Assembly (NCBI GenBank): GCA_019096065.1
Contig: JAGUCH010000001.1
Span: forward strand, 16,058,001 to 16,122,000
Direction of reading: 5' to 3'
Length of the DNA stretch: 64,000 nt
From: Paracyclopina nana
Lineage: Eukaryota; Arthropoda; Copepoda; Cyclopoida; Cyclopettidae
Below, one piece after another: positions 30,048 to 39,200 of this stretch. A model generated the notes under the pieces. It saw only the letters and a program-made list of their open reading frames with translations, ran no database searches and was not told the DNA's origin. The position numbers and the translations under genes are program-made. Position 1 is the stretch's first letter, and every line of letters begins with the position of its first letter.

Positions 30048-33023
30048 TCAAGCATCGGCAAAGGGCACCTCCACAAGCCTCAAGGCTTGCTCGTCTTGAA
30101 GACTCATGAAAAGGCCATCTTCTTCAAACTCGCAAATGAACGTGGCGCAGTCATGTAGAGACAACGTTCTTCTGTTGAAGAGGGCGCAAAAGCGAAAATT
30201 CTCCACCATTTTGACAAAATCTTCATCTTGATGATGATGAGCCAGATGCCCATACATTTGGCACTTCTCGCATCTAATCCACATCCTGTGGCACACATAC
30301 ATGACATGGTAGGCCGAGCGGCAAAGGGGGTACAGGCATAGAAGATGCTCTTCCTTACAATCTTTTGCCAAATGGTCTGGAGAGCCGCATTTGTCGCAGA
30401 CATGCGGGGAGAAAGCTCCCATCTTGAAATGATATTCGAGCAACATTCCCCAGTTCAGCGAGTTCAAATGTCCACCCGTAAAATCCCTCAGGAAACTGAC
30501 CAAATCTTTGTCCAAATTGTGCAAGTCGTGGGCGAATTTGTGGCCTTGAAAGAAGGTTTTCTTCGCCGGCAAAGGATGGCGGACACTGTTTGCGGCGCAA
30601 CTATCCAGCAGTACCCATTCAGCTCTCAAGGGCACGCCATGACGGCTCTCCGCCTCGGAGTGGAACTCCAACAAGTTCCAAGGCCTGCGTTGCAGCGAAG
30701 TCTTGCCAATCCCGTTAACTCCTGGCATATTAAGGAGCCTTGACAAAAGGAGACGCAGGTAACGGAGGGCGTCTGCTTTAGGTGAGCACATTTCTAGCTC
30801 CATAGCACGCGTCGCGGCTTTCCACATCAAGGCGAACGGCAAAGACATGGTGCAGAAGGTGTGCATCTTCATCTCCCTCGTCCAGTCATCAAAGGGCAAA
30901 GAGAAATCCGATTCAGCTAGGTTGATGTAGAAAGCTCGGTCAGTCAATGAAGCTCCGCCTACCGCATGCCTCTTTTCTCGTCGATCCTTGTGCACAATGA
31001 TGGGGACGGCAGGGGACTCCAAACGGACGGCCACGTAAGTAGGATTGCATTGCATGCGTCCTGGCTCCACTCCGGGCTGCGGGAATTGAGTGAGGGCCAA
31101 TAAAGTGGCATCGACATAGCTTTTTAGCTCGATTCCCATCTCGACGAATCTGCCCTCTTCATGGATTCCCGACTGCACCTTGATCACGACGTCAGATTCC
31201 AGCAGGCTCACAATGTCAGCGGGCACATGGTGATTCAAGAAACCCCGCTCATTGCCTGAATACAGGCATTGGTCCACGAGGACTACTCCATTGGCTGCTC
31301 CCAGCGCGTAGCCGGCCATGCAGAACCGAGGTTGTTCCCCCCTGCGGTTGAGCAACCCGCGGGATTCGAGGGCAGACTTGGTCCAATTTAGTGCACCCAG
31401 AGTAGCCACGCCGGAACCATTGATGGCCTCGAAAAAACCCAAATCTTGGAGCACCTCCTTCACATCGGCCCACTCTTGATCGCGCCCGTAGAACACGTAG
31501 GTCCTTCTTCCGTTCTTCCTATTGTCGTACGGTCCCGTTTCCATCTTCGCCCACTGGCTGACCTTGTCCATAGGATAATAAGCCCAGCTTTCTTTATTCA
31601 CCTGAATAATATCCCCGTCTTTGAGGGCCAATCCTCTAAGTGGGCACGACTTGGAGTGGCATGAGGTCTTGGCGTCGACGCCAGTAATGCAGGCCTCCAG
31701 ATAGGGGCAATTGTAGTCGCTGCCAGGTTGTGGGGCCTCAGTGGTGGGAGCAGGAGGCCTTACCAGGTAGGCAGGCTTGCCAGGTGGCATTGACGGGCCT
31801 GGAGCCTCCGCGTCGCGGTCGATCAAGGGCCTTTGGCCTAAAGGAGGGCAGGTGTTGGCCAGGGCTGAGGGGCTCTTCGACACAACTTTCCAGAAGTCTC
31901 TGACCCACTCCAGCGAGCCCACGGGCATGCGGTCAGAGTGCCCCAAAAACGCCATGATTTGCTCAATGGCCGACGGCGCGGAATGCAAAACTTGAGCGGC
32001 TGGGCCAGGCGTAGCTGCATCCAGAAGGAGTTTTCTCCCCAAACAATCCAAAAACGTGACGTATTTTTCAGCCACAATGTCCGCCGCCGTGCGGAGGTTG
32101 TCCGGAAGGACCCTGTAGCCCACATCTTCCTCCTCTTCTTTGCCCATTTGGTAGCTCAGGTACGGAGATCTCAAGTTGGGGTGCCATTTTGCCAAGACGT
32201 CACCGGGCAAATAGCCAGCTGCCAATGAGGCTATCCTCATCGAGTCGGCTCTCACGGCTGCGGCGCAGCTTAGGGCCTTCTCGTCTCTGGAGCGTGGGTC
32301 TCCTGCATTGGGTGGCCCATAGGCGCCCGAATCGGCCAGTATTGCCACGCTTGGATCCGCGTAGATCTCAATGAGCTTTTCTCCTTCCATCTTCAGTAGG
32401 TGATCCTCAAATTCCGCTTCCCTCAGACCTAGCATCTCCTTCATGAGTGCCTTCACCTCTAGTTGTTCGGGGGTAAGCGGTGTCGAACCTGAAAAATCAG
32501 ATACCATAGAAGGAGGTCCAGGATTTACGCGACGCGCATGTTGGCTACTGTCCTCGTCGAAGGCAGCCGGGTCTGCCTCTTCTTCTTCTTCTTGCACCCT
32601 TGGGATCGTTACGAGCATAGTTTTGAAGATGGGCTCCCTTGCTTTACTTTCCCCCCTTGACGACGGTAGCGCAATTTGTGCAGTGTCGTCGTCAACCAAA
32701 ACATTTTTACTTGTATTGGAGGATTCAGCGTCGCTGCCACCAGTAGTAGATCCCGATGAAGATGAAGTTGTCGATGCATCGCTACGTCCAGTCCCCTTGG
32801 AGGATTCAGATCCAGTAGACGATGAGCTAGACGACCTCGCCCTCCTCCGCTTCTTAGGTTTTGACGCTTTGGGCATCGATTCGTCACCAGATTTGGATTC
32901 AAATGACTCGTTGTTCTCCATTATTACGACATCTTCTTCCATGGGGACGGGTTGTTCACTGGTTGGTGGATTTGGAGCAGCGACGCTGGACCCCTGAGAC
33001 TTAGATTTAATTTTCTTACCCAT
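30048..33023 (-). CDS. Downstream ORF of the BEL/Pao element, zinc-knuckle protein
   Basis: A 991-codon ORF in the env position, 240 bp after the pol stop; the first ATG is at 33023 (MGKKIKSKS) and the frame extends only slightly further upstream through a GTG. It is not an envelope: no signal peptide or membrane helix is evident. Order of parts: basic and Ser-rich N terminus with a nuclear-signal-like KPKKRRRAR near residue 58; an acidic run near 147; a Cys-rich patch near 438-463; a long central part without known motifs; then a CX2CX4HX4C knuckle at about 876-889 and a related CX2CX4HX4H at about 918-931. The knuckles suggest nucleic-acid binding, perhaps a second gag-like protein. Function is unknown. 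It could be translated from a spliced RNA. It carries ten of the GCG-N-CGC dyads. Confidence 0.85.
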   Translation of the reverse strand: MGKKIKSKSQGSSVAAPNPPTSEQPVPMEEDVVIMENNESFESKSGDESMPKASKPKKRRRARSSSSSSTGSESSKGTGRSDASTTSSSSGSTTGGSDAESSNTSKNVLVDDDTAQIALPSSRGESKAREPIFKTMLVTIPRVQEEEEEADPAAFDEDSSQHARRVNPGPPSMVSDFSGSTPLTPEQLEVKALMKEMLGLREAEFEDHLLKMEGEKLIEIYADPSVAILADSGAYGPPNAGDPRSRDEKALSCAAAVRADSMRIASLAAGYLPGDVLAKWHPNLRSPYLSYQMGKEEEEDVGYRVLPDNLRTAADIVAEKYVTFLDCLGRKLLLDAATPGPAAQVLHSAPSAIEQIMAFLGHSDRMPVGSLEWVRDFWKVVSKSPSALANTCPPLGQRPLIDRDAEAPGPSMPPGKPAYLVRPPAPTTEAPQPGSDYNCPYLEACITGVDAKTSCHSKSCPLRGLALKDGDIIQVNKESWAYYPMDKVSQWAKMETGPYDNRKNGRRTYVFYGRDQEWADVKEVLQDLGFFEAINGSGVATLGALNWTKSALESRGLLNRRGEQPRFCMAGYALGAANGVVLVDQCLYSGNERGFLNHHVPADIVSLLESDVVIKVQSGIHEEGRFVEMGIELKSYVDATLLALTQFPQPGVEPGRMQCNPTYVAVRLESPAVPIIVHKDRREKRHAVGGASLTDRAFYINLAESDFSLPFDDWTREMKMHTFCTMSLPFALMWKAATRAMELEMCSPKADALRYLRLLLSRLLNMPGVNGIGKTSLQRRPWNLLEFHSEAESRHGVPLRAEWVLLDSCAANSVRHPLPAKKTFFQGHKFAHDLHNLDKDLVSFLRDFTGGHLNSLNWGMLLEYHFKMGAFSPHVCDKCGSPDHLAKDCKEEHLLCLYPLCRSAYHVMYVCHRMWIRCEKCQMYGHLAHHHQDEDFVKMVENFRFCALFNRRTLSLHDCATFICEFEEDGLFMSLQDEQALRLVEVPFADA

Positions 33024-33263
33024 TTTGAGTCGATGTTGCCCCGTTGAGAACACGAACTAAACTGGTTTGTTGTGTTGGCGGAGCGGAAGCGGCAAAGCTG
33101 ATTGTTTACTTTGTCGGAAACGCTACTCTCCCAACCTATTTGCTCAACCTCTTGCTTTTGCGTCGTTATTTGTTTACCAACAATTTGGTAAGTTGCTTAA
33201 AATCGCCAGGGTATTAATTTATTGCAATACTGTTCAAAGGGATAAAATCAGTGTTTTGTTTGT

Positions 33264-36200
33264 TCACATTTCTTGAATGAGCCGGGATACAGGTTTGGTT
33301 TTTCTTTTAGTTTGCAACGGAGCTGGCAACGTCGAGTTTGCCGGGGCGTGCTGCGCTGCAGTGCTGACGACGGGGCGCTTGAGGACGTCTTGTAGCCGTT
33401 GGAATTCTACCGAATCAAACAGTGATCTCGTTTCCTCTTGTGTTGCCACCAAATCCTCCTGATGGAGATCGTGCATAGTTCTGGCTGCCGATACCTTTCG
33501 AATCATGTCTGCAGTGTCATCTGGTTCAATGCAGCTAAGTGGCACGAGGACTTCTACCGATTTCTCATAAAAAACCGGAGTATCACTGTGAGGTACCATC
33601 ATACGGACGTAAGCGCGTCTTGCTATTCCGTCGGAGTCTTCATAGGTGCGATGAACCCGGGCCACCGGCCATTGGAATCTCTTCTTGAAGAGCTCCTTGT
33701 CGAGTACTATGACAATGTCTCCCGACTTGACCGCGGCGCGGTGGTTTTTCCAGGTACCAAGTTTTTGCATTTTATGTATTATGTGCTGAGTCCAACACTT
33801 CCACATGTCCTGCAGGCAAGCATGAGTTTGCTTGAGTACGTGGTCTCGCTTGGTGATGTCCGCAGGATCAATGACAGGTACGAGATCTCCAGGGGGTCCT
33901 CGAGTGAGGAAATGATTCGGGGTGATAATCATGCCTTCAATGTCGCCCAATGGTCTGCCGTTTATAAAACCTTCGGCTTTGATGATTAGCGTCTTAAAAA
34001 GCTCCATGGGCGTGATAGTAGAGCAGAAATACCGGTAGAATGTCTTTTTGAATATTTTCACTGCTGCTTCCACTAAACCATTTGCGTGTGGTGTATGTGG
34101 TGGTGACAGCGTCCAATGTAGTACACCAATTTGAGCACCATACTGTCTCAAATCCTCCCAGGATAAGTGGTGAAGTTTATCGACTAGCTCGTGATAGCGT
34201 TCATTCGCTGCGATTTCGTTTCTTAGACCGATGTAATTAGATCCTCCGTCGCTGCGCAGCAGATATGGGACGCCTCGCCTTGCTACAAATCTGTCCAGAG
34301 CTCTACTTAGTTCTTCCGTGGTTAAATCGTAGACTTCCTCCACGTGAATGGCTTTGGTGTGGCGGCAGACAAATATGGCCACATACATGTCATAGGAGCT
34401 ACGCAAAAAAGACACCTTGAATGGGCCACAAAAATCCGTGCTGACATATTTGAAAGGGAGTAAATCACCCAGCGGTATAGCGTTGGCGGGTAGCAGACCC
34501 ATGTGAGGTGGGACTGCCACGGCCTTTCTCCTCTGGCAAATGCCGCACCTCTTAAGGATTGATTTCATGAGTTTTGAGGCTGAAATTACATGGTGTGTGA
34601 TCTGTGCGTCGCACAAGTATCTTGCAGTGCCATAACCACATCCCACTTGGTGATGAATTTTGTTGAGGAATGCTTTCGCAAGAGGGCCCATGAGAATGAG
34701 CTGCTGCCTTCCAATCCACTGAACTTTGGAGTTGGAGAGCCTGCCTTTGGTTCTAAGCTCTCCATAGTATCCAATTATGGGGTCTAAAGAGGCTAACTTG
34801 GACTTTGGTGGCCAACTTTTGTTGCGGAGGAAATAATCAAATTCGTCCCCTAGATACTTTTGTTGTTGCGTCGCAATCAGTTGTATTTCCGCCCTTTTTA
34901 GCTCTTCTGGAAATAAAGGCCCTTTAAACTTAAATAGCCCCCTCTGCATAAATCTTTTCGCTCTAGCCCAAATCCTGATTATTCGATCGTAGTTGGAGAA
35001 CTTTTCGACTGACAGGCCTTGCAGGTTCCTGTAACACTTCCACCGATAAGCGACGCTTTCGTTGGGTTGTAGGTGGGGAGGAATCACAAATAAGGTTAGA
35101 GCCACAGCAGGTTTGGCTTTCATAGCTTTTAGCGGCTTCAACTTTTCGGCATTTTGGGCGACAACTGCGGCCAGTTCGTCATCTGTGGGTTTGATCTTGG
35201 TGACAGGCCACTCACTTTCTAAATTTTTCAGATAGTTTGGCCCGTTTATCCACAACGTGCTGGCGGCTAATTCAACAGGAGTACAAGTGCGAGTGGCGTA
35301 GTCTGCAGGATTACATTTGGTGTTGACTTTCCTCCATGGCCATTCTCCCACCGCCTCACAGATCTTAGTTACTCGTCGGCCAACGTACTGAGCCCAGTTG
35401 CATGCGGGTTTGCTTATCCAGGTGAGGACACAGGTGGAATCGGTCCAGAAGACGACCTTATCCACCCTATCCAACTCTCTTATCAGATTGCTGGCGTACA
35501 TGGCCCCCAGGACGGCAGCGTTCAGCTCCATCAACGAGATGGCTCGAACTTCCTTCAGCGGTTTCACCTGCTTTCTGGAGCCTACAATGGTGACCTGTAC
35601 ATCATCGTTGGGGTAAGTCACTCTCATGTATGCTACCGCTGCTAAGGCTAGCTCCGAGGCGTCTACGAAAATGTGGAGCTGCACAGAATTTGCGTATTGC
35701 GTGCGGGTGGTGCGAGGAAATCTAAGTAGCTCCATGTGTTGATTGTCTGCGACATACTGAGCAAAGTCTTTTACGATGTCTTGTACACCGTCGTCCTCGA
35801 TATAATCCAACGCAGTATCCCAATCGATTGGTATCGTGCGTCGCGCCATGTGGACTCGTTGAAGTAGGAGCGCGCCGCGCAGAGTTATGGGGTCGATGAG
35901 TCCTAAAGGATCATATTGCGTAGGGACATATTTTGTCATTGATCTCAAGGTGGTTGGTTTCCCTGCATTGCTATCTGGAATTGGAGGATATATGATTTGG
36001 TCAGACACTGTGTCTATGTACAATCCCAGTGCTTTAGTCACGTGACTCTCGTTTGGTTCTATGGCGACGCCAGCGATTCTCAAATCCTCCGGCACGTCTT
36101 CTAGAACAGCGGGATGTGAACTTCCCCACTTTCTGAATGTGAGATCGGCCTGCTCTCCTATCTCTCTTATTTCTTTGATAGCCTGGATTGCTTGTGCTTC

Positions 36201-39200
36201 GGTCTCAAATCCGGCGACCAAGTCATCAACATAGAGTGATTCATTCAAGGCTTTATATCCCAGCGGGTGTGAGACTTGATAATTTGCAATATGATGCTTG
36301 ATGGCAAATGTGGCCATGCAAGGTGCCGATGCAGTGCCAAATACTACTGACGAAGCCTCGTAGTGGTTGCCTTGCCAGATGAACCTCTGATATTTCCGCG
36401 ACGCGGGGTCCACCTTGAATCTCAGGAACATCTTACTAATGTCTGCTACTACTAAAATAGGGGCAGCTCTTGCTCTCAATAGCACGTTATGCACATCGCT
36501 CTGCAGCTTTGGCCCTGGTAGTAGCGCGTCATTTAGACTTTTTCCGTCGTGCTTCCTTGCTCCATCAAATACGAGTCTCACTGGCATGGAGGGCTTATCT
36601 AGCCTGATTACTAGAAGCCAATCGAGGTACCTTCCATCATCCAGGTCGTCTAAATCTGGGTCTAGAATTCGAATGAAACCTAACTCTAGCCATTCTTCGA
36701 TCTCTGCCTTGGTCTTGTGATAAGTGTCCGGCTGCCATAGGAGAAGCCTCCTTTCCAAAGCCGAGGTGTCCTTCAAGACTTTGAGGCGGTTCGAGCGGAA
36801 TGCGGGTTCTCCGTCTTTCCACATGAGGTCCATTTGCAGAGCCCTGCTGCTGAGTCTAGTGACTGTGCGATTTAAGATGTCCAGGGCTTTTTGCTCGTTT
36901 ATACTCATGCGTTTGGTTTCAGTGACGGGGTAGGTGTCGACTCTATCCGGTTCCCATATGGCCTTGATTATTTCGGGTGCAGGGCCATTGTGTCCGCCGC
37001 ATGCGTCGCATGGAGGAGGATAGCTACTTTCTACTTGGTATGCTTGGCTTGGTATTACTGCTGTATGCATGAGGTGAACAGGGTCCTGCAGCTTGAAGAC
37101 TTGATTAGAGTAGGTGACCACCCTGCCTAACCTGATGTCTACCACGTAGGGTTCGTTGGGCTTGTCGTGCACGATACGCTTGACCTTCATTAGCTCAAAT
37201 TGATCTATTCCCAGAATAATATCCGCGACGCGGTTGGTGGCGAAATCTGGGAAGTGCAGCTTAGCTAAGTCGTGAAACTTTTTCTTCAACATGGTGATAG
37301 GGGGCATCTTTATAGTGTCTGGTATCTCTGGTGTGGTGTGTGCGACAAACTCGTATTCTTCCCCTTCTATCGTGGTCATGTTCATGCTCACTATCTTGCT
37401 GGGGATCCACCTGGTTGCGGTGAGCATTCTCAGGAGTTGATCATCCCTCGGCCCGTCTAAACCTAGTTTTTTGGCCACCGACTCCCTTATGTATGAGTTC
37501 TGCGCGCCGCTATCCACAAACACGTTAACCAGCATTTTGCTATTTGGCCTTTTTGGGTTGCTTATGTGGACGGGGACAACATTAAAGCAGCACGTAGGAT
37601 TTCCCTGGTTTTTGTAGACAGGTTGTTTCGACTTGCTTATCTTTTTATTTCCCCCCTGTTTTGGATGCGGCGCATTTGGTGTCGTTACTGTCAAGTTGAT
37701 TTGTTCTTGGTCGTCTTGCACGCTCAACGAGTGTAATTGTTGCTGAATGTGCGCTAACGAGTTGTTCATTTCATTCAGGCGTACAGCGGTGTTGTTAGTG
37801 TCAGCATGGTGTGGTTGAATTGGAGCTTGCTGTGCCGATTTATTAAGTTGCGCTTTCTTTTTCCAAACTTTGTGAATTAAGGTGTGATGATCATTGCCCT
37901 TGCAAACTTCGCACACGATCTGCTGCGCACAGTCAGCGAAGCTATGTATGCCGAGTAGGCATTTGAAGCAGGCCCTTATTCTGTGTAATTTCGTCATTCG
38001 ATTTTGATCGGACATTGCTAAGAAAGCGGGACATTCATAGAGCTTGTGGTTGCTCCTGCATTGAGGACACGAAGCGTACGTGCCTTTTTTATCTGGCATG
38101 ACCTGAAGTAGGTGAACTTCATCAGTGAGGTCTATCAGCTCTTCTTCGAAACTATCGTCCGGTGTTGGCATCGCGTCTTGCTCTACAGAAGTGTGCATAA
38201 CTGGTTGCTCTGTTTGAAGTGCGTTGACTGCCTTGTAACGTTTGTTTTTATCTTTTAGGAATTGCCCCTTCACGGCCATTTTATTGCGGTGCAATCCCAG
38301 GACAGCTTTGACATAATTGTCAAAATGTTGGAAGTTGAAGCTGATGAGGCCTCGATTGACCAGCCAAGAGTCCATGTGCTCCTGCGTCGCAGGGTCCACA
38401 TTCAGGCAAGAAAACACAAAGGTGTCGAACTGACCGTTGGTCAATGCTTGTTGCCCGTGCATGTAGGTAATTTGCAAGAATATGTTCCTCACTTCGCTTT
38501 GGCATAGCATTAGGCTTTCATAACTTTTCTTGTTCATAGGTGGCAGGGCCTTTAGTTGCGCAAGCAGATAGCTCAAGTGTCTTTCTTCATTGCCATAGTG
38601 AGCGTCGAGCTCCTCGAGAGCCGCGATGTAAGTTTCATAACTTGCTTGTTTATTTGCCACAGCGTAGTGTGCGGGGCCTCCCATGGTGAGGCTGCAAAGT
38701 CTGGCCCATTTTTCGTGAAATGACACCGTAGTGTTTTCATGAACGAAGGTACGGAAGTTTTCTCTGAATGTGAAGTATTGACTGTCATCCCATCCGTCGA
38801 ACTTGACTAGCGCTATGGGTTCCATCTTTATGTTAGGTTTGACACCAGGGCCAGGGGCCGTGTCACCCACGTCTTTCCAGAAGGCATCCTGTTTCCTCTG
38901 TTGTAGACTGGGCGAGGGAGTCTGCGTCGCAGTTAACGTCACTGGTGCTGGAGAGGTGAGGACATTGTTTCGTTTTAAAATGGAGACCGAAGGTGACGAA
39001 GTCGCCGCAGAATTTTCTCGATGTGCGACCAATTCTTTCAGCGCGTGAAGCAGATCTTTGGCCTCGTGATACGTTTCCACGTCGTCTTTGGGCAGTGTCG
39101 AGGCCGGAACTAAAGTTAGTAGGGCCTCCCTTCTCGCCTGATATCTACCCATTGCAAACAGAGACTTTTGTTGTGCTGCCTGAATAAAGCTGTTAGACTC

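Noticed and set aside
32443..32997. 184-codon plus frame opposite the second retrotransposon ORF
   Set aside because: Antisense shadow of the Ser- and Glu-rich part of the minus-strand ORF.
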